Assembly (NCBI GenBank): GCA_026119855.1
Contig: JAOWBW010000113.1
Span: 558,001 to 622,000 of the forward strand
Reading direction: 5' to 3'
DNA: 64,000 nucleotides
Origin: Campanula takesimana
Lineage: Eukaryota; Streptophyta; Magnoliopsida; Asterales; Campanulaceae
The position numbers and the translations under genes were made by a program. The notes beneath the pieces are model-generated. The model did not search any database and was not told the origin of the DNA. It was given only the letters and a program-made list of their open reading frames with translations. Of the stretch, positions 34,962 to 46,545 are shown one piece after another; position 1 is the stretch's first letter, and every line of letters starts with the position of its first letter.

Positions 34962-35170
34962 TACTTAAATGAAACGAAAGAAAGGATGGTGAATTAGTAA
35001 AATCATCACATCTAAGATTTTGTAACCAAAATTTTATAACGCTTTTTTGCCCCACGTAATTTTCAAGGGGGTAAGTAAGGAGATTATTTTCATCAATTTT
35101 TTCATGTAGTTTTGTTTAATATTACATTGAATGGAAGCCACACATGTTCTCACATCCCTTTAATGAGTTA

Positions 35171-35284
35171 TTGAGAGTAATAAATAAGAGGTGTCTTTTG
35201 TGAGAACACCTAAAACCGTCTCATTCATTGAGAGTAATAAATAAGAGGTGTCTCTTGTGAGAACACCTAAACCCGTCTCATAGA
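35171..35284. repeat. 58-bp tandem duplication at the edge of a foldback element
   Basis: 'ATTGAGAGTAATAAATAAGA' is repeated at about 35170 and 35228, each followed by GGTGTCT, TTGTGAGAACACC and CCGTCTCAT. The second copy is the left end of the element at 35254-36594. Confidence 0.85.
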
Positions 35285-36594
35285 AGAGACGGGTTGATCC
35301 ATGACCCGTGTACAACATTCTCCGTGAAGCGCAGGATCCCAACCCATGCTCCACTCAAAATCTGACATGTGGCAGCGACCCATTGACCCTTTTTTTTTTC
35401 TTTCCAGAAAAAAAAATCGTTTTTTTTTTTATTTTGTTTTTCGTTCGCCAAAAGTAATACTTAGTATAACTAAATGTAACAACTGTGTTACTTATAAAGT
35501 AACATTGTTTATAAGTAAATGTAACACCAGTTTTACAAAAGAAAAATAGCTCATTTTACTCATCTTTCAACTGTAATACTAACTATAAATACGTGCAACA
35601 CTAACAATAACTAAATGTAGTTATCGTTATACTGAAATATTGTAATAGTGTTTTTTAAGAATATTTTTTTATTTCTGAGTATTTTTATTTTATTTTTTAA
35701 AAGAAAGTAACATTTGAAAAATAACAACTTATATACATGATTGTAATTATTTGTACAAGTAAATGTAACACTTTAGTAGATGAAATTGTACTTTCCCCGT
35801 CCCAGTTTAAGGTCCTTACTTTTTCTTTTTGGTATGTCCCAGTTTAATGTTCTTAGTTGCTTTATTCTTTAAATGACAAATGATGAATAGTGTTTTGGAC
35901 ATCCTTGTCCTCACAAAGTTCATATATTACAAAAAAATCATCACTCACCCATATACTTTTCACCCACTTACTTTATGAATGGACAATTATATCCTTCACA
36001 TACTACTATTGTTGACTCAAATTTGCCTTAGTTTCTTAATAAGTGTGTAAAGTCAAACTAAGAACCTTAAACCGGGACGGAGTGAGTAACAGATTTCTAT
36101 AGATAATGTAATACTTTTACATGTATCATGATAAATTGAACCTATTGTAACTTATTATTTAAAAACATATATATATATACTATTATACAAGTAAACGTAA
36201 CTGTTTTACAATGTTATTATACAATTAAAATGCAACATTCGTTTATAAAAATTGTTACTTTCTTATTTTTATAAGTAACACATTAGTTACATTTTAGTTA
36301 TAATAAGTATTACTTTTGGCAAACGAAGAAAACATAAAAAAAAAACACTGTTACTTTTCTGTATATATGTATTACTTTTATGTATACAAACTGTTACATA
36401 TAAGTAACACGTTTGTTACATTTAGTTATAGTAACAATTACTTTTGGCAAACCGAAAAATATATATATAAAAACTAAAAATAAAATTAAAAAAAAAAGCG
36501 AAAAAAAAAAAATGCCCGTGGGTCATGGATCCGAGTTATGGGTCAAAAATGACCCGTCTCTACTATGAGACGGGTCACGGTGTTCTCATACAAG
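35254..36594. mobile_element. Foldback DNA element of 1.34 kb with nested MITE
   Basis: Ends CTTGTGAGAACACC and GGTGTTCTCATACAAG; inside them GAGACGGGT and ATCCATGACCC are inverted at the right. Further in, 'GCCAAAAGTAATACTTAGTA' on the left is inverted as 'AATAAGTATTACTTTTGGCA' on the right, and a further inverted relative follows near 36440. A family C MITE sits in the middle. No coding sequence; class of transposon uncertain. Confidence 0.75.
35791..36086. mobile_element. Family C MITE, copy 1
   Basis: TTTCCCCGTCCCAGTTTAAG ... CTTAAACCGGGACGGAGTGA. It lies within the foldback element. Confidence 0.88.
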
Positions 36595-37007
36595 TTTTTT
36601 TATTTAAATAAATGCATTGGATTTTATTTTATATATAAAAAAACCCATAATAAGAGGAAGAATCTCGATTTCATTATTGTTGTGTAATAAATCAAAACAC
36701 AAATCTTGATTTCAAATAGAAGGTTTGATCTGGTCCCATTTCTTTATGGACACATTATCAATCCTTTTGACACATTTACATGTAATATAACAAACACAAT
36801 ATTACAAACTCCCTCCCATTTCATAAACATTTACACTTCTCTCACCTTTCTCTCACTTTATCATTGTTGTATGTATATATATTGAACATCTATATCTATG
36901 ATACAACAATATCTTCCCAATACCTGAATAATAAATTATAAAAGGGAAAATAAAAACTGAATTTTAAGTGGAAAACTATGAAAATGTATTATGTGGGTTG
37001 GTGTTGT
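36595..37007 (-). other. 3' flank and probable 3'UTR of GAE
   Basis: AT-rich; the minus-strand 3'UTR should lie in the right-hand part. No other gene. Confidence 0.5.
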
Positions 37008-38351
37008 TTAATCATCAGAATGATCATTGATTTCCTTTTTTACCCTTGATTGAATCCCATAATAACTAACGTACCACTTAACGAACTTTCTCAACCCGGT
37101 TGCTAAATCGGTAGTCGGTTTGTACCCGAAATCTTTGTACGCCAGGCTCACATTAGCGTGCGTGTAAGGTACGTCGCCGTTTCTTGGCATCTTGATCACG
37201 TGCTTCTTGGCCTTCACATTCAACAGACTCTCCAATATCCCCACCAGTTTCCCCACCGACACCGGCGACGTATTCCCCAAGTTGTATATCCTCAACTGCG
37301 CTGGCGCCCTCTTCTTCCCACCCTTTCCGGTGCTCTTCTCCGCCGTATCCAGCGCACCGACACACCCTTTCACGATGTCGTCGATATACGTGAAGTCACG
37401 CGCCACCTCTTTATCGTCCTGGGTTTGGTAAATGTTGATCGCCTTTCGTTGGAGTATATCCTTGGTGAAGAAGAAATAAGCCATGTCGGGTCTTCCCCAG
37501 GGTCCGTATACAGTGAAAAAACGGAGCCCCGTGATGGAGAGTCCGTAAATATGGTTATATGTGTGTGCAATTTCTTCCCCGGCTTTTTTGGTGGCGGCGT
37601 AGAGGCTGGCGGGTTGATCGGTCCGGTGAGATTCGGAAAACGGGTTCTGGGTATTCAACCCGTAAACCGAACTCGACGACGCCCAGACAATTGCCGGTTG
37701 TGGATCGGCGTTCTTGGCGATTTCGAGGAGGTTTACGAATCCGGCAATGTTGGAGCTAACGTAAGATTGTGGATTCTGCATAGCGTACCGAACGCCGGCC
37801 TGAGCAGCAAGATGGAGCAAGTGGGTGAAGGGAACAATGTCGAAAAGCTTGGCAAGCAATTCGGCGTCGTTGAGATCGCCTTCAACGATGAAGATCTCGT
37901 GCTGCTGAAGAAGCTTTTGGCGGGCACGTTTGAGGGAAGGATCGTAGTAAGAATTGAAGTTATCGAGGCCCAAAACGCCGTCGCCACGTTTTTTTAAGGC
38001 GAGGGAGCAGTGGGTGCCGACGAATCCGCCGGCGCCGGTGACAAGGACGGAGAAGCCGTTGGGACGGCGAGGAGTGGAGGAGCGGCGGACTTGTTTCTCC
38101 CAGGAAGCACCGCTGCCGTAGAAGGCGGAGGAGAGGAAGTGGGAAGTGGAGTGGAGATGGTGGTGGGAATTATCGGAGAGAGGAGGGTAGTTAAGGGTAA
38201 AGAAAAATATAAGGACGAGAGCGACAAGTAGAGTGACACGGAAAAGGAGTTTAGAGGAGGCAGCTAAAAGTTTAGTACTGTTGACTCGTCGGATGTAGCT
38301 GTTGTACCGTTCTAGCTTCGTTGATTTGCTTGTGTCCGGTGGAGAAGCCAT
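37008..38351 (-). CDS. GAE: UDP-glucuronate 4-epimerase
   Basis: A single intact frame of 447 residues on the minus strand, intronless like other plant GAE genes and close to the usual 430-460 length. It interconverts UDP-glucuronate and UDP-galacturonate, supplying pectin synthesis at the Golgi. Residues 1-35 are a basic cytosolic tail, about 35-53 one hydrophobic anchor (type II), 60-100 a stem. The extended short-chain dehydrogenase fold follows: NAD-binding GAGGFVG at 105-111, 'DNFNSYYD' at 120-127, 'HLAAQAGVRYA' near 170-180, 'SSSSVYG' at 225-231 and the catalytic Tyr-Lys pair YAATK at 251-255, then 'RFFTVYGPWGRPDMA'. The coding DNA is GC-richer than its surroundings. The start is the first ATG of the frame and fits the anchor position. 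Family member number cannot be decided here. Confidence 0.97.
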   Translation of the reverse strand: MASPPDTSKSTKLERYNSYIRRVNSTKLLAASSKLLFRVTLLVALVLIFFFTLNYPPLSDNSHHHLHSTSHFLSSAFYGSGASWEKQVRRSSTPRRPNGFSVLVTGAGGFVGTHCSLALKKRGDGVLGLDNFNSYYDPSLKRARQKLLQQHEIFIVEGDLNDAELLAKLFDIVPFTHLLHLAAQAGVRYAMQNPQSYVSSNIAGFVNLLEIAKNADPQPAIVWASSSSVYGLNTQNPFSESHRTDQPASLYAATKKAGEEIAHTYNHIYGLSITGLRFFTVYGPWGRPDMAYFFFTKDILQRKAINIYQTQDDKEVARDFTYIDDIVKGCVGALDTAEKSTGKGGKKRAPAQLRIYNLGNTSPVSVGKLVGILESLLNVKAKKHVIKMPRNGDVPYTHANVSLAYKDFGYKPTTDLATGLRKFVKWYVSYYGIQSRVKKEINDHSDD

Positions 38352-38485
38352 ATCTATATCTATATTATTATATTATATTATATTATATAAAGAGAGAGAG
38401 AAAGTGGAGCTCAATGAGAAAGATGATTGGATGGAGGGTTGTCTTTCTTTTTGAGCCCTGAAGTTCTGAGTCGTTTAGATAGATG

Positions 38486-38493
38486 GATATATA
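38486..38493 (-). promoter_or_regulatory. TATA box of GAE
   Basis: Minus strand CCTATATATCC about 135 bases upstream of the ATG, giving a leader near 105 bases that contains GA and TATAT tracts. Confidence 0.55.
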
Positions 38494-38503
38494 GGGAGTG
38501 ATT

Positions 38504-38530
38504 TGTGTGTGTGTGTGTGTGTGTGTGTGA
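38504..38530. repeat. (GT)n microsatellite upstream of GAE
   Basis: About thirteen GT units just upstream of the presumed TATA box. Confidence 0.95.
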
Positions 38531-38700
38531 CTGTGGACTTTTTTATTTTCATTAATTTTTCTGGGAAAATAAAGTACAACAAACCTCTATGTAGTTTCAT
38601 GGTTTTTTTTCATTTACCACCTTCTACTATTTTGTATTGAATATAAACCCAATATGTTACTCTTTTTTTTTGGCAAACCGATAACTCAGCGTAGAGGTGG

Positions 38701-38704
<4 letters not shown>

Positions 38705-38756
<52 letters not shown>
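38705..38756. repeat. (CT)n-(TA)n compound microsatellite
   Basis: A CT run changes into a TA run that abuts the foldback element; a second TA run lies at about 41036-41060 between its two copies. Confidence 0.92.
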
Positions 38757-41033
38757 GGGTCATGCTCTTATGAGAACTCAATTAAATGAGAACCATGACA
38801 ACCAATGATAGCCATTGGATTAGACACAAATCAAGGGTTTAAATTACTTTTTTAGTTTAAAATTTCGGTGGCATTCTTGTAATTAGGTTGACAAACAAAA
38901 GGAAGGGCAAAATATCATGTGTGTTCCAGAATTTGCCACGTCATCACCCAAAATTTCCCTAAATTTTCAAAATTAAATATCTCATTAATTATAAATCGAA
39001 AAAATAATCCGAGAACACTGATTTTTTTGTCTCGACGAGACGAATCAAACTACATCCCTGAAGATAGGGTTTTGAAAAAATAATATTGAACAACGTCAAA
39101 TTTTTAAAATACGCTTAGATACAATAGGTGTTTGCCTATTGTATCTAACTGGATTGTTATGAACATTGTATTGGATACAAATGACTATTTAGCTATTGTA
39201 TCTAACAGCAATGTGTCAACATTGATGTTGGATACAATAGGTGTTTGCCTATTGTATCTAACTGAATTGTTATGAACATTGCTATTGGATACAAATAGCT
39301 ATTTAGCTATTGTATCTAACAGCAATGTGTCAATATTGATGTTGGATACAATAGGCGTTTGCCTATTGTATCTAACTGAATTGTTATGAACAATGTATTG
39401 GATACGATAGCTATTTAGCTATTGTATCTATATACCAATGTGTCAACATTGATCTTGGAAACAATAGGTGTTTGCTATTGTATCTAACTGTATTGATATG
39501 AATATCGCATTGCATACAACAGGGGAGTAGCTAATGTATCCAATAACAATGTGTATAAAAATTGCTGTTAGATACAAATAGTTATTTAGCTATTGTATCT
39601 AACAGCAATATGTCAACATTGTTGTTGGTTACAATAGGTGTTTGCCTATTGTATCTAACGGAATTGTTATGAACATTGTATTGGATACAAATGGCTATTT
39701 AGCTATTGTATCTAACAGCAATGTGTCAACATTGCTGTTGGATACAATAGGTGTTTGCCTATTGTATCTAACGGAATTGTTATGAACATTGTATTGGATA
39801 CAAATGGCTATTTAGCTATTGTATCTAACAGCAATGTGTCAACATTGCTGTTGGATACATTAAGTGTTTGCCTATTGTATCTAACTGAATTGTTATGAAC
39901 ATTGTATTGGATACAAATAGCTATTTAGCTATTGTATCTAACAGCAATGTGTCAACATTGCTGTTGGATACAATAGGTGTTTGCCTATTGTATCTAACTA
40001 AATTGTTATGAACATTGTTGTTGGATTCAAATAGCTATTTAGCTATTGTATCTAACAGCAATGTGTCAATATTGCTGTTGGATACAATAGGTGTTTGCCT
40101 ATTTTATCTAACTGAATTGTTATGAACATTGATGTTGGATACAAATAGCTATTTAGCTATTGTATCTAACAGCAATGTGTCAACATTGCTGTTGGATACA
40201 ATAGGTGTTTGCATATTGTATCTAACTGAATTGTTATGAACATTGTATTCGATAAAAATAGCCATTTAGCTATTGTATCTAACAACAATGTGTCAACTTT
40301 GTATTGGATACAATAGGTGTTTGCCTATTGTATCCAACAACAATGTTGATACATTGCTGTTAGATACAATAGCTAAATAGCTATTGTATCCAATACAATG
40401 TTCATAACAATTCAGTTAGATACAATAAGCAAACACCTATTGTATCCAACAGCAATGTTGACACATTGCTGTTAGATACAATAACTAAATAGCTATTTGT
40501 ATCCAACAACAATGTTCATAACAATTCAGTTAGATACAATAGGCAAACACCTATTGTATCCAACAGCAATGTTGACACATTGATGTTAGATACAATAGCT
40601 AAATAGCCATTTGTATCCAATACAATGTTCATAACAATGCAGTTAGATACAATTGGCAAACACATATTGTATCTAAGCGTATTTTAAAAATTAGACGTTG
40701 TTCAATATTTTTTTTTCAAAACCCTATCTTCAGGGATGTAGTTTGTTTCGTCTCGTCGAGACAAAAAAATCAGTGTTCTCGGATTATTTTTTCGATTTGT
40801 AGTTAATGAGATATTTAATTTTGAAAATTTAGGAAAATTTTGGGTGATGACGTGGCAAATTCTAGAACACACATGGTATTTTGCCCCTCCCTTTGTCTGT
40901 CAACCTAATTACAAGAATGCCATCGAATTTTTAAACTAAAAAGGTAATCTAAACCCTTGATTTGTGTCTAATCCAATGGCTATCCTTGGTTCTCATGGTT
41001 CTCATGATATTTAGGTTTTCATTTGAGCACCTA
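38755..41033. mobile_element. Foldback element of hairpin minisatellites, copy 1
   Basis: Flanked by TA repeats. The left terminus (about 38755-39125) and right terminus (about 40665-41033) are inverted repeats of some 370 bp; examples are GTCTCGACGAGAC and 'AAACCCTATCTTCAGGGATG' on the right. Between them about eleven 113-bp monomers run forwards and about three run backwards, turning near 40330. Each monomer has three hairpins: GATACAATAGG/CCTATTGTATC, ATAGCTA/TAGCTAT within GATACAA arms, and AACAGCAATGT/ACATTGCTGTT. No coding sequence. The class is uncertain; insertion in TA repeats recalls Micron-type MITEs. Confidence 0.88.
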
Positions 41034-41060
41034 TCTATATATATATATATATATATATAT

Positions 41061-42714
41061 GTTCATGCTCTTATGAGAACTCAATTACATGAGAACTAAT
41101 GATAGCCATTGGATTAGACACAAATCAAGGGTTTAGATTACTTTTTTAGTTTAAAACTTTGGTGGCATTCTTGTAATTAGGTTGACAAACAAAGGGAAGG
41201 GCAATACCATGTGTGTTCCAGAATTTGCCATGTCATCACCCAAAATTTCCCTAAATTTTTAAAATTAAATATCTCATTAATTATAAATCGAAAAAATAAT
41301 CCGAGAACACTGATTTTTTTTGTCTCGACGAGACGAATCAAACTACATCCCTGAAGATAGGGTTTTGAAAAAATAATATTGAACAACGTCAAATTTTTAA
41401 AATACGCTTAGATACAATAGGTGTTTGCCTATTGTATCTAACTGAATTGTTATGAACATTGTATTGGATACAAATGACTATTTAGCTATTGTATCTAACA
41501 GCAATGTGTCAACATTGATGTTGGATACAATAGGTGTTTGCCTATTGTATCTAAATGAATTGTTATGAACATTGCTATTGGATACAAATAGCTATTTAGC
41601 TATTGTATCTAACAGCAATGTGTCAATATTGCTGTTGGATACAATAGACGTTTGCCTATTGTATCTAACTGAATTGTTATGAACAATGTATTGGATACGA
41701 TAGCTATTTAGCTATTGTATCTTTATAGCAATGTGTCAACATTGATGTTGGATACAATAGGTGTTTGCTATTGTATCTAACTGTATTGATATGAATATCA
41801 CATTGCATACAACAGGGGAGTAGCTAGTGTATCCAATAACAATGTGTATGAAAATTGCTGTTAGATACAAATAGTTGTTTAGCTATTGTATCTAACAGCA
41901 ATGTGTCAACATTGTTGTTGGTTACAATAGGTGTTTGCCTATTGTATCTAACGGAATTGTTATGAACATTGTATTGGATACAAATGGCTATTTAGCTATT
42001 GTATCTAACAGCAATGTGTCAACATTGCTATTGGATACAATAGGTGTTTGCCTATTGTATCTAACGGAATTGTTATGAACATTGTATTGGATACAAATGG
42101 CTATTTAGCTATTGTATCTAACAGCAATGTGTCAACATTGCTGTTGGATACAATAGGTGTTTGCCTATTGTATCTAACTGAATTGTTATGAACATTGCTG
42201 TTGTATTCAAATAGCTATTTAGCTATTGTATCTAACAGCAATGTGTCAACATTGCTGTTGGATACAATAGGTGTTTGCCTATTGTATCTAACTGAATTGT
42301 TATGAACATTGCTGTTGGATTCAAATAGCTATTTAGCTATTGTATCTAAAAGCAATGTGTCAACATTGCTGTTGAATACAATAGGTGTTTGCCTATTTTA
42401 TCTAACTAAATTGTTATGAACATTGATGTTGGATACTAATAGCTATTTAGCTATTGTATCTAACATCAATGTGTCAACATTGCTGTTGGATACAATAGGT
42501 GTTTGCCTATTGTATCTAACTGAATTGTTATGAACATTGTATTTGATACAAATAGCCATTTAGCTATTGTATCTAACAGCAACGTGTCAACATTGTATTG
42601 GATACAATAGGTGTTTGCCTATTGTATCCAACAACAATGTTGAGATACAATAGGCAAACACCTATTGTATCCAACAGCAATGTTGACACATTGCTGTCAG
42701 ATACAATAGCTATA
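41061..42714. mobile_element. Foldback element, copy 2, right arm missing
   Basis: Repeats copy 1 at an offset of about 2290 bp, including the aberrant monomer with 'ACAACAGGGGAGTAGCTA' (39518 and 41808). It follows the forward array to the turn point near 42620 and then breaks into the CGAGC-rich element, losing its right terminal repeat. The shared odd monomer shows it arose by duplication of copy 1 or a common source rather than by separate amplification. Confidence 0.88.
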
Positions 42715-43137
42715 AACGAGCCGAGTCAAGCTTTGGGGTGTCGAGCTCGAGCTCGACACCACTTGCTTGCTCGAGTCGAATCGAGCTCGCGAACAACTCG
42801 AGTCGATATCGAACTCGAGTTTTAACGAGCCGAGTTCGAGCTTAAACAATTTTTTAAGAAAAATATTGTCTTAACGAGCTTATCGAGCCGAATTCGAGCT
42901 TATCGAGCCGAGTTTGATCCGTTCGAAAACAAAAATTCAATTTTAATGAGCTTATCGAGCCGAATTCGAGTTTTTAACGAGGTAAACGAGCCGAACACGG
43001 TCTGCTCGATAACAAAAACGAGCTTGACAATCGGTTCGAGCTCGACTCGTGCTACGCCTCGAGCTCACTTGAGCTCGAGCTTGTACGAGCCGAGCCCGAA
43101 CCGAGCTCGAGCCAGCTCGGTTCGTATAACAGCCCTA
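42715..43137. mobile_element. CGAGC-rich hAT-like fragment
   Basis: Dense GAGCTCGAGC, CGAGCCGA and TCGAGC words, ending 'GGTTCGTATAACAGCCCTA'. From general knowledge, plant hAT MITEs often begin with TAGGGCTGTT and carry such subterminal words. Only the right end is present; the left runs into foldback copy 2 without a terminus or duplication. Confidence 0.55.
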
Positions 43138-43284
43138 TCGCGAACAAACACAACCCTTACACATACTTAGCAGCACCCCTTCTTGCATATCCATATAAGA
43201 CCAGAGTAGTTGGGTCGCTTAACCGTATAATATCTCTTGAATGCTTGTCAATTGAAATTCTTACCTATTCTTATCTTACCCGCC

Positions 43285-43796
43285 TAGACATGCCCGGTTC
43301 ATGTGAACCGCCGGTTCCCGGTTCATGAACCGCCTGTTCACGGTTCACAATATGGATGAACCTTACAAAACCGCCTATACCCGGTTCAAGGTTCCGGTTC
43401 ACGGCTCACAGTTCCGGTTCACGGTTTATACGGTTCGTTTTTTTATTTTTATTTTTAATTATTTTTAATTATTTTTTAAATTTTTAACGGAAATATAGAT
43501 GAGAGTTATAACAAAATTGATTGTGTTTAGGTGTTTCGTTAAAAAATCAACAAAAAAGTGGATAAAAGTCATAAAAAGATTAACAAAATGGATGAAACTT
43601 ATATGGAAAATGTTAAAAATCTCAAGGTTTATGTTTCACGGTTCAATGGTTCATAACCGCCGGTTCATGGCCTATGAACCTTGTAAAACCGTGAACCGCC
43701 GGTTCACGGTTCACCCCGGGTCACGGTTTTTAGCGGTTTTTCACGGTTCATGAACCTCCGGTTCGCCGGTTCAAATGAACCTTTTGGGCATGTCTA
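43285..43796. mobile_element. Non-autonomous hAT element, 512 bp
   Basis: Inverted termini TAGACATGCCC and GGGCATGTCTA, and a perfect 8-bp duplication TACCCGCC on both sides (43277-43284, 43797-43804). Both subterminal zones are packed with GGTTCACGG/GGTTCATGAACC words in both orientations, likely transposase sites. The middle is AT-rich and noncoding. Confidence 0.95.
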
Positions 43797-43859
43797 TACC
43801 CGCCCCCTCTCTCTCTCTCAGTTTAGACCACACATTGCCTTAATATTGGTCTCTAATTT

Positions 43860-44445
43860 TAAGCCGTGTCTTTATCAAGCCCACAATATAATAGAACCCT
43901 TGAAAAGCTAGAGTCATCGTACAAGTAATTAAGCGCTTAATCTAGAGTATCGTTATCATCATCTTTATAAATTTTGTACTCTTGAGTATCATTGTGCCAT
44001 TGAACCTGTTTTGGTATAGACTCTCCAAACCAAATTGATCGCAAGAATAAATCACGCAAACCCAACAAGCAAGAACGATAAAAGAAGCAAAAACTGTAAA
44101 GAGACACAAAGAATTGTTTACCCAGTTCGTCAATATTTTTAACTACGTCTGGGGGTACTACTAAACCAGGATCTTGCACTATAATATGTTAAATTTGAGT
44201 TACCAGAGGCGGAACCCTGCTTATATACTATCCTATGAATAAGTTCCAAACCCTAGACGGAGAAGGAATCCCGAAATCTGCTCTAAAAAACGGACTGGCC
44301 CGGATCTGTCCCGACAAGCGGGCGAGCGTCCGATCCAAAACTCCGAAAAATCCAAAGCTACTGCCCAAGCGGGCGAGCGCCTACCAGCCTTCCTGACGCG
44401 AATTTCTTCCTTTGCTCCGATCGCTAGTTCCCGTTTGGTCCTCTG
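43860..44445 (-). repeat. LTR-like sequence interrupted by the gypsy element (part 1)
   Basis: On the minus strand 'CCCCCAGACGTAGTTAAAAA' then 'GAACTGGGTAAACAATTC' and TTGTGTCTCTTTACAG has the layout of copia-type LTR leaders. It contains two AAGCGGGCGAGCG words. The sequence resumes at 53714 after the gypsy insertion. Ends are undefined and no partner LTR is seen. Confidence 0.45.
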
Positions 44446-46134
44446 TGTAATAACCCGACTTTTATACTTTTCTTAATTGGGTGGACTTGTTTAATTAAAA
44501 ATAAGTCCGTTGGGTTAAGTTAGTAGGCCCAAGTCTTTATTTAATAATAACTAGTTAAAACCCTAGCCCAATTAGGTTTCATTAGAGTAGGAGTATAAAT
44601 TAAAAACCCTACCCTAACTTATTATTATTTTCCACCGCAAAAACAAAGTGAGAGAACGGGAGAAAAGGGAGAGCGGCGCTGAGAGGGAGATCGCAGAAGA
44701 GGTTAGAGAATCCGGGAGAAAGAGATAGAGAGAGAAAGCTTGAGGGGAACCGAATTTGGATCGACAAAGGTATTCCCCATAGGGGTGTTGTAGTCATTCT
44801 TAAGGTTATTGGTTAACTATGAAATAGGTTATAGATGACTAAATCATGGGGTTAATCGAGTAAAAAGAAGTAAATTGGGACGGAAGTAAAATAGTATTTT
44901 CTTATGTCTGAGGCTAGACTATTTCATATTTGTAGATTGTACAATCGGAGTAAGCGAGCAAGTAAAACGCAAGGCTAAGGTAAGGAATTACGCTCTTAGT
45001 AGTGTTTGATTTCAATCCTTTGTTTAGGATTCTCAATTTCTGTTTTGTTAAAGTAAACTATCTATGTGGCTAGATAGTATTTTAAAAACTATTCCGTTCT
45101 GCGAATGTTACCGTCCTTTGTTATCCGCCCTATTGATATTGTTGTTGTTCAATGGGGTTATCATGTGTATGATTCGTATTGTGATTTTGGTGTCTAAAGT
45201 GAAATGTACACCTCCTTTTACAAAGTGATCAAGTAAAGTTTTGTAAAGTTAAGCTTTGTGTTATAAAGTTCTTTAAAATGAAGTTTATAATAAGTAAAGT
45301 GACTTACAGTTATCCATAATCCCGAAATGGATAAGTGGACCTCTTACAGTTATCCATAATCCCGAAACGGATAAGTGGACCCCTTACAGTCATCCATAAT
45401 CCCGAAACGGATAAGTGGACCCCTTATAGTTATCCATAGTTCTAACATGAACATGTGGACCCCTTTGCGTTGCTTGATGAAGTAGCGTAGGTTATCATGA
45501 TACACCAATATTGGGTGCGGTCAGTAGAAACCCGAGCCCTGGGTACAGCGTGTGCTTAATCCCTAAATTAAGTAAAGTGAAGTAAAGTAAAGTAAAGTAA
45601 AGTGAAGTAAAGTATTTTGTGAAAAGTATGTTTTGGAAACTGACTTCCGTAGCCACATGTTTTCAAAGTGATGAGTTGTGTTGAGTATTGTTAAATGTTT
45701 CTTTTCAAACTGAGTACTTGTTTGATCCTTGAGTTATATCCCTTCATTGTTAATTCACTGTTACCGTTCGTTTCGGTCATCTCCTCTTAGTACCCGAGGG
45801 GATCCCGTATGAACTTACTGGGCATTGTTCGCTCATTCCTTTCATTTTTATTTCTCTCCAGGTTATAAATAAGCTGATCAAGGGTCGCAAGGTTGGCGGC
45901 ATAGAAGTTGTATTTTGAATCAAGTTAGTTAGTAACTATGATTTCCGTTATGTTAAGTTTTAGACCTTATTTCCGTTAGTTACCTTTTGAGCTAGTGTTT
46001 TGTACTAGCCGTTTGGGTTTGAATGTTAGTTAAATTTTGAATTATGGTTAATTGTAGCCGTTGGGGCATTCTGAGTTTGGGAGTTATTCAAATAAGTTAT
46101 TATTTATTACTAGTGGAAAAGTTGGGGTGTTACA
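44446..46134 (+). repeat. 5' LTR of the gypsy element
   Basis: 1689 bp. It includes a four-unit 40-bp repeat at 45303-45463 and a GTAAA run near 45570-45615. It lacks the 400-bp block present in the 3' LTR, and its two sides meet at a single CCAT (44777-44780). Confidence 0.95.
45303..45463 (+). repeat. 40-bp tandem repeat in the LTR
   Basis: Four units of CTTACAGTTATCCATAATCC plus 20 bases, the last diverged. The same array is in the 3' LTR at about 52857-53017. Confidence 0.93.
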
Positions 46135-46136
46135 GT

Positions 46137-46149
46137 TGGTATCAGAGCC
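46137..46149 (+). other. Primer-binding site of the gypsy element
   Basis: TGGTATCAGAGCC two bases after the LTR, complementary to initiator tRNA-Met. Confidence 0.95.
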
Positions 46150-46545
46150 TGGTTTAGGATTACTTGGGAGACCCAGACTTGGAAGTTAAGACTATTGGGA
46201 GAAGTAGTACTTAACGGTGTTGGGCTTTAGAACTTTGATAAGAACAAAGTATTTTTGGGAAGCACAAATTGAGGAAACCTGCTATTTAGGGAAACTTTCC
46301 ATTTTGGGAAACTTTATAAGTTTGGAAACTTTCCTTTTGTAGAAACTTACTATTTTAGGAAAGAACCTAAGACAAGATTTCCTCGAGGAATATAGAGTAA
46401 GGATTATAAGTGAACACTTTGGGAATGAAACTTGAAGGATTACACTAGAATGTTATTACTTTATGTTGTTTATGTAAATAATGGTTATGGTCATATACCT
46501 TTGGGTTATATGGTACTGATAATAGTTATGTCCAAATTGTAAGTT

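Noticed and set aside
37158..37997. A 279-codon plus-strand frame antisense to GAE
   Set aside because: It lies fully within the GC-rich GAE coding region and its content mirrors that gene's codons; no domain is recognisable.
39100..42700. CRISPR-like regular repeats
   Set aside because: The 113-bp units have no unique spacers, the setting is a plant nuclear genome, and the array is a foldback minisatellite.
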